A DNA stretch of 45,100 bases from Clostridiales bacterium (GCA_012521895.1 JAAYLK010000028.1:1-45100); one strand, 5' to 3'; positions 7,175-15,723 are shown, counted from the stretch's first letter. Program-made: numbers and translations. Notes: generated from the sequence alone by a model not told the origin.

Positions 7175-9022
7175 TTAGCGCTCATTGCTCTTGGGGTCAA
7201 TGGCATCGCGGAGGCCGTCCCCAATCAAGTTAATGCAAACGGTACAGATGCTGAAAATCAGCGAGGGGAAGACCCAGCGCCACCAGTATTGCTGGATAAC
7301 GATGGAGTCGTTGGCGCCTGTGAGCATATTGCCCCAGGTGGGTGTGGGCGGCACGATGCCAAAACCCAGGTAGGACAGCGAGCTTTCAATCAGCATGCTG
7401 CTGGCAAAGGCGATGGTGGCGTACACGATGATGACGGAGATGACGTTGGGAATGATGTGCTTGAAGATGATGCCGCCTTCCCGCACGCCCAGTACCTTGG
7501 CGGCGTTGACGTATTCCATCTCGCGCTGGGCCAGGATCTGCGCGCGCACGGTGTAGGCCAGGCCGGTCCAGCCCAGCAGGCCCAGGACCACCATGATGAT
7601 GTACATCCTGTCTTCAAGACGCGGGACGCGGGAGGCGAGCACCGCAGACAAAATCAGCAGCAGGGGCAGTTGGGGAACCGAGCCCACCAATTCCGCCAGG
7701 CGCATAATCAGCATGTCGATCTTGCCGCCAAAGTAGCCGGCCAGGCCGCCCAGGATAATGCCGATGATCATTGAGATGACAACCGACACCGCGCCAACGG
7801 TCATGGTCACACGGCCACCGTTGACCAGGCGGGTCAACACATCACGGCCGAACTGGTCTGTGCCCAGCAGGTAGCCTTTCAGGCCCCAGCCGGAAATCTT
7901 GCCGGACTCATGCACGGCGTAGTTTTGGTAGAAACCGGTGAAAAACTGCTTGATGGGGTCCTTGCTGTCCACTGTGGGGGCATTGGTCTGGCCAAACTGG
8001 TTGCCGCCCCAGCTGAGCAGTTCGCCTGTATCCGTCAAGGCGGTGTAGTGATAGCGCCCGCCCTGGATGCTGATGATTTTGCCGGTGTGCTCGGGGATGT
8101 TGCGCTCACCGCGGCTGGGGTTGCCCCAGATGATGATGCTGCCGTCTTCCTTGAGCGCGGCGTTGGTAAAGCTGGTGGAGGCGATGTCGACCACGCCGGA
8201 TTTGGCTTCTTCCGGCACGGTGGAGAAGGCGTTTTGCTGGAAGCCCGCGTAGGCGGCTTCGCCGTCCTTGGTCAGGACAAAATAGTTGTTGATGTTGGTG
8301 GCAACCTTGGCGATGTTCTCGGTATAGGCCTTCTTGATTTTGATGTCATTGAGGTTGCCGTTGCCCCAGACAAACAGCTTGCCATCCCGGGTGACGGCGG
8401 CGGAGAACTGGCTGGCAGCCTCCAGCTGGATGAAGTCCAGGTTTTCGCCGGCTTCCATCGCGGCGGTCAATTCACGGGGCAGTTTGGCCTGGTCCAGGCG
8501 CGTATTGCCCCAGATGTGCATGGCGCCCTTGTCATCCAGCGCCACAACATGGTCATAGCCGGCGGCGATGTCAACGATGTTGGCGTCCCTGACTTCCTGC
8601 GGGACATCTTCCAGCGTGATGACGCCGGTTACCTGCAGGTGGCCCCAGGTGTGCACGTCACCATCCGTGTCGACGCCCACGCCAAAGGAGGTGCCCGGCG
8701 CGATGGCGCGGACCTTGCCTTCCATCTCCTTGGGCATCTTCATCAGGAAATAGCCGGGTGCCACATGGGTCTGCGTGTTGTCCTGATAGCTTAAGTCAAT
8801 GGGCAGCAGGATGGGGCCGATGATAACAATCAGCAGGATAATGGCAAACACGATGACCGCGATGCGCGACAGGCGCTTGGCCCAGAAGTTCTTGACGACC
8901 ATGCGGAAGGGGCTTTGCAGCGCTTCCTCTTCCATCACGCTCAGTTCACGGTTGGATCCCCACAGCAGGCGTTTGACCCAGCGAAGGAGGAAGAACTCTT
9001 TTTTCTTTTGATCGATGCTCAT
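7175..9022 (-). CDS. oppC: Oligopeptide ABC transporter permease OppC with inserted RCC1/BLIP-II-like beta-propeller
   Basis: A 615-residue permease; ordinary OppC is about 300. Residues 1-52 are cytoplasmic and 53-75 form the first membrane helix (IAVIVFAIILLIVIIGPILL). The usual external loop begins (LSYQDNTQTHVAPG, to 90), is interrupted by about 290 residues, and resumes at YLLGTDQFGRDVLTRL (384-399), the standard entry to the permease core. The core (400-615) has five more helices and the EAA loop AAKVLGVREGGIIFKHIIPN. The inserted block has seven repeats with GDVHTWG (121), GAMHIWG (166), GKLFVWG (214), GEAAYAG (254), GSIIIWG (294), GELLSWG (333) and GKISGWG (374), each preceded by a hydrophobic V-x-I-A-x-G strand. 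ATG 9022 has AGGAGG 8 bases upstream; a longer frame to 9067 overlaps oppB and is rejected. Confidence 0.93.
   Translation of the reverse strand: MSIDQKKKEFFLLRWVKRLLWGSNRELSVMEEEALQSPFRMVVKNFWAKRLSRIAVIVFAIILLIVIIGPILLPIDLSYQDNTQTHVAPGYFLMKMPKEMEGKVRAIAPGTSFGVGVDTDGDVHTWGHLQVTGVITLEDVPQEVRDANIVDIAAGYDHVVALDDKGAMHIWGNTRLDQAKLPRELTAAMEAGENLDFIQLEAASQFSAAVTRDGKLFVWGNGNLNDIKIKKAYTENIAKVATNINNYFVLTKDGEAAYAGFQQNAFSTVPEEAKSGVVDIASTSFTNAALKEDGSIIIWGNPSRGERNIPEHTGKIISIQGGRYHYTALTDTGELLSWGGNQFGQTNAPTVDSKDPIKQFFTGFYQNYAVHESGKISGWGLKGYLLGTDQFGRDVLTRLVNGGRVTMTVGAVSVVISMIIGIILGGLAGYFGGKIDMLIMRLAELVGSVPQLPLLLILSAVLASRVPRLEDRMYIIMVVLGLLGWTGLAYTVRAQILAQREMEYVNAAKVLGVREGGIIFKHIIPNVISVIIVYATIAFASSMLIESSLSYLGFGIVPPTPTWGNMLTGANDSIVIQQYWWRWVFPSLIFSICTVCINLIGDGLRDAIDPKSNER
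7871..8749 (-). other. Seven-repeat RCC1/BLIP-II-like propeller domain inside OppC
   Basis: Codons for about residues 92-384. Seven blade motifs recur every 39-48 residues, each of form [strand V/I-x-x-I-A-x-G] [H/Y-x-x-A-L] x-D-G-x3-4-W-G; the fourth is degenerate (AYAG in place of the WG). Spacing near 40 fits the short RCC1 repeats of Streptomyces BLIP-II better than the 51-68-residue repeats of eukaryotic RCC1. Seven motifs are enough for one closed propeller. By topology the domain lies outside the membrane. Confidence 0.85.
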
Positions 9023-9035
9023 GTCTCTTTCCTCC

Positions 9036-10052
9036 TTACTTGGTGATGCGGACGCGCGGATCCACAAAGCCGTAGCTTAAGTCGGTCAGCAGCCGGCCAA
9101 CCAGCGCGATGGAGATATAGAACAGTTGGATGGCCAGGGCCAGCTCATAGTCCTTGTTGGTGAGGGACTGGATGTTCAGCCGTCCCATACCGTTTAAGGA
9201 GAAGGTGCTTTCTGTGATGGTGGAGCCGCCGAAGATGCCCAGGAACCAGCCGATGATCAGGGTGATGACCGGCAGCAAGGCGTTGCGCCAGGCGTGCGAA
9301 TAAATAACGACCTTTTCCCTTACGCCCTTGGCGCGCGCAGTGCGCACATAGTCCATGCTCAGGGCATCCAGCATCGCGCTTCTGACATAGCGGGTCATGG
9401 ACCCCAAAGAGGCAAACACCAGCACGATGACCGGGAGGGTGATGTGGTAGATAAAGTCCTTGACGGCTGCCCACCCGGTGAAGTTGCTGCCCGGTGTTTT
9501 CATGCCCATGACAGGGAACCATCTCAAGATGACCGCAAACAGGAAAATAAAGACCAGGCCAATGATGTGGATGGGAATGGAATATCCCAGAACACTGAAG
9601 ACCTGTACGCTGCGGTCCAGGGTTGTGTCCTTCTTGACCGCGATCTTGATGCCCAGGGGGATGGTGATGCCCAGGGCAAAGATGGTGATGAAGATGTTGA
9701 TGAGCACCGTGAACTTCATGGGCTCGGGGATGATGTCAATGACGGGCTTCTTGAAAAAGTTGGAATACCCGAAATTGCCTTGCACGATGCCGTTGAAGTC
9801 ACCGAAGCGGTCAGGCACAAAGCCCATCCATCGCGCGTAGCGCCAGGGAAGCGGATCGTCCAGGCCCAGCTCCAGCCGGGTTTGCTTGTACAGCGCCTCA
9901 TATTCCGCGGGCTTGAGCATGTTGCGCATGGGCTCAACTTCGCTTCGTGCGGGGTCCGAGGGGATGAGGTTGTACAGGGAATACATCAAAAAGGAGATGA
10001 TCAGGAACAGAACAATGATGTACGCTGTCCTCTTCAGGATGTATCTGAGCAT
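9036..10052 (-). CDS. oppB: Oligopeptide ABC transporter permease OppB
   Basis: A 338-residue permease with six membrane helices. The N-terminal MLRYILKRTAYIIVLFLIIS helix and LYNLIPSDPAR motif are typical of OppB/DppB. A loop of about 90 residues (to EPMKFTVLINI) is somewhat longer than usual. The EAA loop for ATPase contact is RTARAKGVREKVVIYSHAWRN and the C-terminus is GFVDPRVRITK. ATG 10052 is chosen because the hydrophobic helix starts there, with weak GGAAAGG about 10 bases upstream; the open frame extends to 10145 without support. It is separated from oppC by 13 bases and from oppA by a 149-base gap with a stable hairpin. Confidence 0.93.
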   Translation of the reverse strand: MLRYILKRTAYIIVLFLIISFLMYSLYNLIPSDPARSEVEPMRNMLKPAEYEALYKQTRLELGLDDPLPWRYARWMGFVPDRFGDFNGIVQGNFGYSNFFKKPVIDIIPEPMKFTVLINIFITIFALGITIPLGIKIAVKKDTTLDRSVQVFSVLGYSIPIHIIGLVFIFLFAVILRWFPVMGMKTPGSNFTGWAAVKDFIYHITLPVIVLVFASLGSMTRYVRSAMLDALSMDYVRTARAKGVREKVVIYSHAWRNALLPVITLIIGWFLGIFGGSTITESTFSLNGMGRLNIQSLTNKDYELALAIQLFYISIALVGRLLTDLSYGFVDPRVRITK

Positions 10053-10146
10053 CAGGGCACCGACCTTTCCGCGCGCGGCTGTTCCTGTTATGTGCCTTCT
10101 TAAACAGCCGGGAATGTTTTTACAATGTTTTTCTGTGTCGTACAAT

Positions 10147-10172
10147 GGGGACGGACCCGGAGGTCCGTCCCC
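10147..10172 (-). promoter_or_regulatory. Stable intercistronic hairpin between oppA and oppB
   Basis: An 11-base perfect inverted repeat (GGGGACGGACC and complement) with a 4-base loop. No T-run follows on the minus strand, so it does not look like a full terminator. It more likely protects the oppA message or lowers expression of oppBCDF relative to the binding protein, as often seen in binding-protein-first operons. Confidence 0.65.
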
Positions 10173-10201
10173 GTTTATGTGGTTCTATCGGTAGTTCAGG
10201 A

Positions 10202-12184
10202 TTACTCCTCGACGGTCGCGTACACGATGGCCGGCGCGAAGCCCCAGATGGGGTTCTCGGTGTAGCCCTTCAGCTTGTCCGCGAAGATGGAGTAGTAGAC
10301 GTTGGAGTACAGCGGGATCTCGGGCAGCAGCTCGTTCCACAGGTCGATGAACTCAACCCAGATCTTGCGGAAGCCTTCGGGATCGGTGGACTCGACACCA
10401 TAGACCATGTCCATGGACAGCTTGTCCAGCTGCTCGTCGAAGATGAAGTTCACGTTGTAGCCCAGCGCGATTTCTTCGGGCTTCAGGGTGAAGCTGAAGG
10501 ACTGGTCATACACGGGGGTGAAGTTGGTGGCCAGGTTGAACATGCCGTACTTCGGTACGCCGTACTGTTCGCCCTGGGACTTGTCACGGTACATCCACAG
10601 CAGCAGCTGGTCAAAGTCCATGACGCTCTGGCGGATTTCCATACCGGCGGTGGCCAGGTCGGGGTTGTTGGCCAGCATGGTGACCAGCAGCTCAGACACG
10701 GGGTTGTCGGTGGTGGAGGACCATTCGATGATGGCGGGCATCAACACGGTGCCGTCGGCCAGGGTGACGTTGTGCTCGTAGGTGCCGGCTTCTTTTTCGG
10801 TAACCTTCTTATAGCGGACGCCGGTTGTGTACTCGCCGCCTTCGGCGTTGAGGACGAAGCCTGCGTCAACCAGCAGCTGGGTGGCGGTTTCCACGGAGTA
10901 GGGGTAGGTGTTCAGCTTCTCGTTGAGTTCTTCCTCAGACTCCTGGTACATCCACATGGCCAGGCCGTAGGGGCCGTGAACCAGGGCGCCGTAGCCGCCG
11001 GTGAAGGTGGTGGCGAATTCCTGGCGGTCCAGCAGGTGGGCGACCGCATGGCGGACAGCCTTGAACTGGGTGGGGCCAAAGTCGCTGGCGAACTGGATCT
11101 TGCCGTAGCCGTTGCGCTCGTAGTTGACGGTCTCAAAGCCGCCCTTGGCAACCAAGTCCAGGGCCTTGTTGACTTCGTCGCCGCCGGTCAGGCCGGAGAT
11201 CAGGTTGATGGCGCCGGTTTCCAGCGCGTCAAACTGGGTGGCTTTTTCAGCCTTGACGATGATCAGCTTCTGGATGCTGGGCTTCTGGCCTTCGAAGTTG
11301 CCCTTGTAGTTGGGGTTGATTTCCAGCACGGCCTGCTTGGCGCCCACGTCGTAGGAGACCAGGCTGTAGGGGCCTGCGGTGACGCGGCCTTCGGTCAGGA
11401 AGCGCGCGTTCTCAATCTTGGGGGCCAGGGTTTCGGCGGTCATGTCGCCCACGATGTAGGCGCCTTCGCCGTCGTCCTTCACATCATAGCCTTCGCCCAG
11501 CCACATGGCGATGGACAGGGGGCTGAAGGAAGCGTAGGACAGGTCATAGTAGTAGGGGATGTACTTGGAGACGATGGTCACAGAGAAGGTGTAGTCGTCA
11601 ATCAGGCGGATGCCTTCAAAAGCGGCGTTGCCTTCCGCGACAGAAGCGGTGACGGCAGCTTTGAAATCTTCTTCAAGCTTGGTCTTGTCTTCGTCAGAAG
11701 TGCCTTCGGGGATCTCCAGCACCTGGCCGTTGTTGCGGTAGGCCTGGCCGCCGACATAGTACTCATACGCCTGGTTCTTGCTGCCCATGCCCAACAGGGT
11801 GGGGGAGCTGAACAGCAGGGGGCCGGCGACGAAGTGCTTGGCGGTGATGGGGGAGCCATCGTTGAACACCAGGTCCTGCGCCACTTTGATGGTGAAGGTC
11901 TTGGTGCCGTCTTCGTTGACAACGCCTTCGACGCTCTCGGTGACGCTGGCATTGTTGACCATGGCGCCGCCCTGGTTGAAGGAGATGGTGGAGTAGTCGT
12001 TGATCAGGCCACGGATCATGTTGTCCGTCGCGTTGTTGGTCCAGATGGCGCCATGGGCCCAGTCACCGGAAATCTCGGTGGTGGACGCATAGATGATTTC
12101 ACCACTGCCCACGGGTTCTGCCCCGACGCCGATGACGCCGATGAGCATGAGTCCTGCCATTAGCAGGGCTACCAGTTTCTTCAT
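10202..12184 (-). CDS. oppA: Oligopeptide-binding protein OppA (SBP family 5)
   Basis: A 660-residue extracytoplasmic solute-binding protein of the SBP_bac_5 family, somewhat longer than the usual 520-600. The signal peptide MKKLVALLMAGLMLIGVIGV is followed by G-A|EP, a signal peptidase I-type site near residue 22. There is no lipobox cysteine, so it should not be a lipoprotein, which is unusual for a Gram-positive binding protein. Family features: LINDYSTISFNQGG, the FTIKVAQDLVFNDGSPITAK strand-loop, GPYSLVSYDVGAKQAVLEIN, and VRHAVAHLLDRQEF. The ATG at 12184 has GGAGG 9 bases upstream; a TTG nine bases earlier abuts that site. It is the first gene of the opp operon. Confidence 0.93.
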   Translation of the reverse strand: MKKLVALLMAGLMLIGVIGVGAEPVGSGEIIYASTTEISGDWAHGAIWTNNATDNMIRGLINDYSTISFNQGGAMVNNASVTESVEGVVNEDGTKTFTIKVAQDLVFNDGSPITAKHFVAGPLLFSSPTLLGMGSKNQAYEYYVGGQAYRNNGQVLEIPEGTSDEDKTKLEEDFKAAVTASVAEGNAAFEGIRLIDDYTFSVTIVSKYIPYYYDLSYASFSPLSIAMWLGEGYDVKDDGEGAYIVGDMTAETLAPKIENARFLTEGRVTAGPYSLVSYDVGAKQAVLEINPNYKGNFEGQKPSIQKLIIVKAEKATQFDALETGAINLISGLTGGDEVNKALDLVAKGGFETVNYERNGYGKIQFASDFGPTQFKAVRHAVAHLLDRQEFATTFTGGYGALVHGPYGLAMWMYQESEEELNEKLNTYPYSVETATQLLVDAGFVLNAEGGEYTTGVRYKKVTEKEAGTYEHNVTLADGTVLMPAIIEWSSTTDNPVSELLVTMLANNPDLATAGMEIRQSVMDFDQLLLWMYRDKSQGEQYGVPKYGMFNLATNFTPVYDQSFSFTLKPEEIALGYNVNFIFDEQLDKLSMDMVYGVESTDPEGFRKIWVEFIDLWNELLPEIPLYSNVYYSIFADKLKGYTENPIWGFAPAIVYATVEE

Positions 12185-12249
12185 GTAGTACAACCTCCGT
12201 TATTGTATTGAGCAGGCAAACATCCATTTGCCTCTCGCTCTTGCTGATG

Positions 12250-12279
12250 AGTATACAACGATTTTCCTCCTTTTGACAA
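12250..12279 (-). promoter_or_regulatory. Promoter of the opp operon
   Basis: On the minus strand TTGTCA (12279-12274) and TATACT (12255-12250) are 18 bases apart, each 5/6 to consensus, giving a leader of about 60 bases before oppA. Confidence 0.6.
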
Positions 12280-12476
12280 GACCTTATTTGAAATGTAAAC
12301 AATCTGGTTGCAAAACGGCAGGCCTTTCCATCTTTTGATGGGATAAATGTATAAAATGTGCAATCAGGTTGAATAAATTATGCCAAATATTCTATACAGG
12401 CCGGATACAAAAGCTTGATGGGTCCCGGTTTGTCCCTTGAACAGAATTAATACATCTGTGTAGCCGGCATAGAGTA

Positions 12477-12485
12477 TGGTATAAT
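12477..12485 (+). promoter_or_regulatory. Extended -10 promoter of fprA
   Basis: TGG followed by a perfect TATAAT (12480-12485). The -35 region is poor, as expected for an extended -10. AAGGAGG (12502-12508) follows. Confidence 0.7.
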
Positions 12486-12517
12486 CGCATTGATCAACAT
12501 CAAGGAGGAACCTTATC

Positions 12518-13702
12518 TTGTTTGAAATAACTTCTGGTATTTACTCTGTTGGCGTGCAGAACCCGGACCTGGAAGTCTTTGACATCATCATGAAGACCCC
12601 CCGGGGCACCAGTTACAACGCCTACCTCATCAAGGGCAGCGAAAAAACCGCACTGGTGGAGACGGCCAAGGAAGGCTTTCTGGACACCTACCTAAACAAC
12701 ATCAACCAGGTTGTGCCCTTTGAAGAGGTGGACTACCTCGTCATCAACCATACCGAGCCCGACCACGTGGGCATCATCCCCGAACTGCTCAAGCGCAACA
12801 GCAAGCTGGAAATCATCGGCACCAACAGCGCCATCACCTTCATCGGCCAGATCATCAACCAGGACTTCAAGGGCCGCGTTGTCAAAAAGGGCGACACCTT
12901 GAGCCTGGGCGACCGGACGCTGAGCTTTTATCCCATGCCCAACCTGCACTGGCCGGACACCATGTTCACCTATGATGACAAGTCCAGAGGCGTTTTCACC
13001 TGCGATTTCCTGGGCGCCCACTACTCCTTCAAGGACCTGCTGATGAGCAAAGTCACGGACGTGCCGGACTATTTGGACGGCGTGGTCAAGTACTATGACG
13101 ACATCATGAGCCCCTTCTCTGTGCCCTTTGTGCAAAACGGCATCAAGGCCATCCGGGAGCTGGACCCCAGGTTTGTCTTCACCGGCCATGGCACGGTGCT
13201 GGACAGCCACCTGGAGGACGTGCTGAAGATCTATGAAGAGCGCTCCACCCCCGCCAAAAAAGACGGCAAGTCCGTCGCCATCGTCTATGTCAGCGCCTAC
13301 GGCTACACCAAGAAACTGGCTACTACAATAGAGGAAGAAATCCGCAAGGCCGGCATCCATACCACCTTGATTGAGCTGGATGAGCACAACAAGGCTGAGG
13401 CGCTTGCCGCCATCGACCAGGCCGACGGCGTGCTGTTTGGCTCGCCCACCTTCCTGGGCGACACCCTCCAGCCCATCACCGAACTGATGGCCGCCCTGCA
13501 TCCCTACAGCTTAAAGGGCAAGCTGTGCTCCGCCTTTGGCTCCTATGGCTGGACAGGCGAAGCGGTGCCCAACATCATCGGCCGCCTGGAGCAGTTAAAG
13601 GCCAAGACCCTGCCCGGCGTGCGCGCCCGGCTGCGCCCCAGTGAGGGTGAGCTGGAAGAAGCCGTGAACCTGGCCAAAGGCTTTGTGGAAGCGTTGAAAT
13701 AG
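12518..13702 (+). CDS. fprA: Flavodiiron protein (A-type flavoprotein)
   Basis: A 394-residue flavodiiron protein that reduces O2 (or NO) to harmless products with electrons from rubredoxin or F420-type donors, protecting anaerobes. The N-terminal metallo-beta-lactamase-like domain carries all diiron ligands: H78-x-E80-x-D82-H83 (NHTEPDH), H144 (NLHWPD), D163 (TCDFLG) and H224 (TGHGT). The C-terminal flavodoxin domain (from about 252) has the FMN phosphate loop VSAYGYTKKLA and the GSPTFLGDTLQP and FGSYGWTGEA loops. The start is a TTG at 12518, 9 bases after AAGGAGG; the family N-terminus MFEIT agrees. It heads an operon with the next two genes. Confidence 0.95.
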   Translation: MFEITSGIYSVGVQNPDLEVFDIIMKTPRGTSYNAYLIKGSEKTALVETAKEGFLDTYLNNINQVVPFEEVDYLVINHTEPDHVGIIPELLKRNSKLEIIGTNSAITFIGQIINQDFKGRVVKKGDTLSLGDRTLSFYPMPNLHWPDTMFTYDDKSRGVFTCDFLGAHYSFKDLLMSKVTDVPDYLDGVVKYYDDIMSPFSVPFVQNGIKAIRELDPRFVFTGHGTVLDSHLEDVLKIYEERSTPAKKDGKSVAIVYVSAYGYTKKLATTIEEEIRKAGIHTTLIELDEHNKAEALAAIDQADGVLFGSPTFLGDTLQPITELMAALHPYSLKGKLCSAFGSYGWTGEAVPNIIGRLEQLKAKTLPGVRARLRPSEGELEEAVNLAKGFVEALK

Positions 13703-13719
13703 AAACTTCGGAGGGCCTC

Positions 13720-14352
13720 ATGAGCAGTTCGGACAAGCGCTATGCCTGTTATAACCAGGACTTGAAGGGCAAGTTCCCAACGACGGAAGCCCAATGGTTG
13801 AAGGCGCCCAAGGTGCCCCTGGTGGAAACGGAAAGCGGTGAGCGCGCCTTCTTGCACACTGAAGTGCAGTTCCTTCGTGATGACAAGGCGCGGATTCTCT
13901 ATGCCCGCTTCACGGGTGAGGACGACGGCCTGGTGTCCACCTACCGCATGCATGATGAGACCATCTACCGCCAGGACGTGTTTGAGCTCTTCCTGTGCGA
14001 TACCCAGAACCTGAACCACTACAAAGAGATTGAAGCCAGCCCCTATGACGTCCATTTCACCGGCACCATCAGCTTTGACGCCCAGGGTGCCCGCTCCCTC
14101 AGCATGGACTGGGACCTGCCCGGCTTCAACACCAAAACCCATTATGACGAAGCAAAGCGCAGCATCTCCTCCGTCTGGGCGATGCCTTATGCCGGCTTTG
14201 ACGTGCCGCCCGCGCCGGGAGGTTCCTGGCGTGTCAACGCCTACCGCATCGACCACAGCGCGCGCGGGATTGAACTGATGGCCTGGCAAATGACGGGTGC
14301 CCGCAACTTCCATGTGCCGGAGCGCTTCGGGTGGCTTGACTTCCCCGCATGA
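13720..14352 (+). CDS. CBM9-like carbohydrate-binding family protein
   Basis: A 210-residue protein resembling the family 9 carbohydrate-binding-like domain (CBM9_2). Characteristic pieces are ARFTGEDDG, the DVFELFL segment followed by NHYKEIEASPYDVHF, and a final SWRVNAYRID. There is no signal peptide, so it is cytoplasmic, which is odd for a sugar-binding module; small intracellular members of this family exist but have no settled role. It begins 17 bases after fprA with GGAGGG upstream, and its TGA overlaps the ATG of the following serine hydrolase (ATGA). Confidence 0.7.
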   Translation: MSSSDKRYACYNQDLKGKFPTTEAQWLKAPKVPLVETESGERAFLHTEVQFLRDDKARILYARFTGEDDGLVSTYRMHDETIYRQDVFELFLCDTQNLNHYKEIEASPYDVHFTGTISFDAQGARSLSMDWDLPGFNTKTHYDEAKRSISSVWAMPYAGFDVPPAPGGSWRVNAYRIDHSARGIELMAWQMTGARNFHVPERFGWLDFPA

Positions 14353-15575
14353 ACGCCGCGGATGCCCGGTTGATTCGTTCCATTGACACCCTGGTGAACG
14401 CCATGGGCATGCTGACGGGCCTCGCGGTGTGCTATGGCACCAAGGACCAGGAAGTCATCCATTCAATCGGACATCAACAGGAAGTAATCTTTGATGGCGC
14501 TCAGTTTCAAAGCGCCCCCAAACCCATCACCCCCAATACCCTGTATGACATCGCCTCGCTCACCAAGCTGTTTACGCTGGTGAGCGTGCTGCGTTTGGTG
14601 GACCAGGGCGCGCTGAAGCTGGACGACAGCATCGCCAAACTGGACCCCCGCTTTATCCATTTGAAGGATTGCACCGTTGAGGATTGCCTCAATTACACCG
14701 CGGCGCTCAAAACACCGGAGCGGGTGGACGCCCAACAGGACGCGGCGGCCGCCCGGGCCATGGTGTTTGAAACCCGCCGTGTCCCCTTGTCCGGAATGCG
14801 GCTGTATTCAGACATGAATGCCCTGGTGCTCAAGTACGTCATCGAATCCGTCAGCGGTACTTCCTATTACAATTTCCTGCGCCAGCAGGTGCTCACGCCC
14901 GCCGGGATGAACAGCACCTTCGCAAATGTGCCCGAAAGCCGCCTGCAGGATGTTATGAATTATAACTACGAGCATAAAATCATCTCAGGGAATCATCATA
15001 TTGAGATGAAGGTCCTGCCCGGCCTGCCACATGACCCCAAGGCCCGGCTGCTGAAATCCCATCCGGAGGACCTGTCCGGTCACGCCGGGCTGTTCTCCAC
15101 CGCCCAGGACCTCTGCCGTTTCTGTCAGGCGCTGTTCAAAGGGGCACTGCTGCCTCTGGACATGGTAAAAACCATCGGCATCAACCGCACGGGCTACCTA
15201 AGCCATGACGGGGAATACCGCCAGTTCCTGGGCTTGCTGGCCTTCTCCAAATCACCCATCCAACGCATGAGCGAGGTGCCAGAATGGATGGGCTTGCGCG
15301 CCTTTGGCATCTCCGGCTACACCGGCAAGCATTTTGCCCTGGACCCAGACCGGGGTGTATTCGACCTGCTGCTGGGCAACCGCTGCCACAACCGCCTCTC
15401 CGCCATCCTGCCGGATACGGACGCCCCTGGGTTTGGCATATTCAAAGATGAAGGCGGAACAGTCACCTGGCCAGATGGCAGGGAAGTACGCTCCAGCATT
15501 GGGTTTATCCATCAAAAAGACAGGATGGTGCACAACCCGGTCCACGCCTGCCTGGTGGAGCGAAACTGGCTCTAA
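14349..15575 (+). CDS. Beta-lactamase-fold serine hydrolase
   Basis: A 408-residue member of the class C beta-lactamase/DD-peptidase-like esterase family. The nucleophile motif is S70-L-T-K73 (IASLTKLF), the second motif is Y153-S-D155 (RLYSDMNAL), and the third active-site strand appears as FGISGYTGKHFALDP. The middle has the LSGHAGLFSTAQDLCRF motif typical of these enzymes. No signal peptide is seen, so it likely acts in the cytoplasm on ester, amide or muropeptide-like substrates; resistance is not implied. It starts inside the previous stop codon without its own good ribosome site, so translation depends on its upstream neighbour. Confidence 0.87.
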   Translation: MNAADARLIRSIDTLVNAMGMLTGLAVCYGTKDQEVIHSIGHQQEVIFDGAQFQSAPKPITPNTLYDIASLTKLFTLVSVLRLVDQGALKLDDSIAKLDPRFIHLKDCTVEDCLNYTAALKTPERVDAQQDAAAARAMVFETRRVPLSGMRLYSDMNALVLKYVIESVSGTSYYNFLRQQVLTPAGMNSTFANVPESRLQDVMNYNYEHKIISGNHHIEMKVLPGLPHDPKARLLKSHPEDLSGHAGLFSTAQDLCRFCQALFKGALLPLDMVKTIGINRTGYLSHDGEYRQFLGLLAFSKSPIQRMSEVPEWMGLRAFGISGYTGKHFALDPDRGVFDLLLGNRCHNRLSAILPDTDAPGFGIFKDEGGTVTWPDGREVRSSIGFIHQKDRMVHNPVHACLVERNWL

Positions 15576-15622
15576 TCCTTGCTGATTTGTCCAAAATGCC
15601 GGCACGTTTGTCCATCCCGAAG

Positions 15623-15651
15623 TAGACGAAGCCCCGGATGCGGTGTACAAT
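15623..15651 (+). promoter_or_regulatory. Probable promoter of the aldo/keto reductase-lgt operon
   Basis: TAGACG (15623-15628) and TACAAT (15646-15651) with a 17-base spacer, 4/6 and 5/6 to consensus, in the 148-base gap after the serine hydrolase. Confidence 0.5.
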
Positions 15652-15723
15652 ACAGTTTACTGGCAGTTGAAGCCAAGGCCGGGCTGCCGGCCAACAGATA
15701 ACGTGATTATTGGGAGGTTCATT

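Larger units (their letters stand above)
12185..12517. promoter_or_regulatory. Divergent intergenic region between oppA and the flavodiiron gene
   Basis: A 333-base, comparatively AT-rich gap holding the oppA promoter (minus strand) and the fprA promoter (plus strand), listed separately. I find no clear operator palindrome, riboswitch or small gene. Short open frames on the minus strand overlap the promoter and look accidental. Confidence 0.6.

Noticed and set aside
7175..9022. OppC as an accidental fusion of two genes or a frameshift artefact
   Set aside because: The permease continues on both sides of the propeller in one frame, and the insertion falls exactly in a surface loop. Assembly error cannot be excluded without reads, but there is no internal sign of it.
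10147..10172. Hairpin after oppA as an intrinsic terminator
   Set aside because: No T-run follows the stem on the minus strand, and oppB-F have no strong promoter of their own.
10145..12163. A 672-codon open frame on the plus strand opposite oppA
   Set aside because: It mirrors oppA codons in a GC-rich genome, is rich in Gly/Val/His with no recognisable domain, and oppA on the other strand is unmistakable.
12181..12363. Small minus-strand frames ahead of oppA as a leader peptide
   Set aside because: They span the predicted promoter and leader, and the AAGGAGG-like stretch inside lies in the promoter spacer, so it is probably not transcribed.
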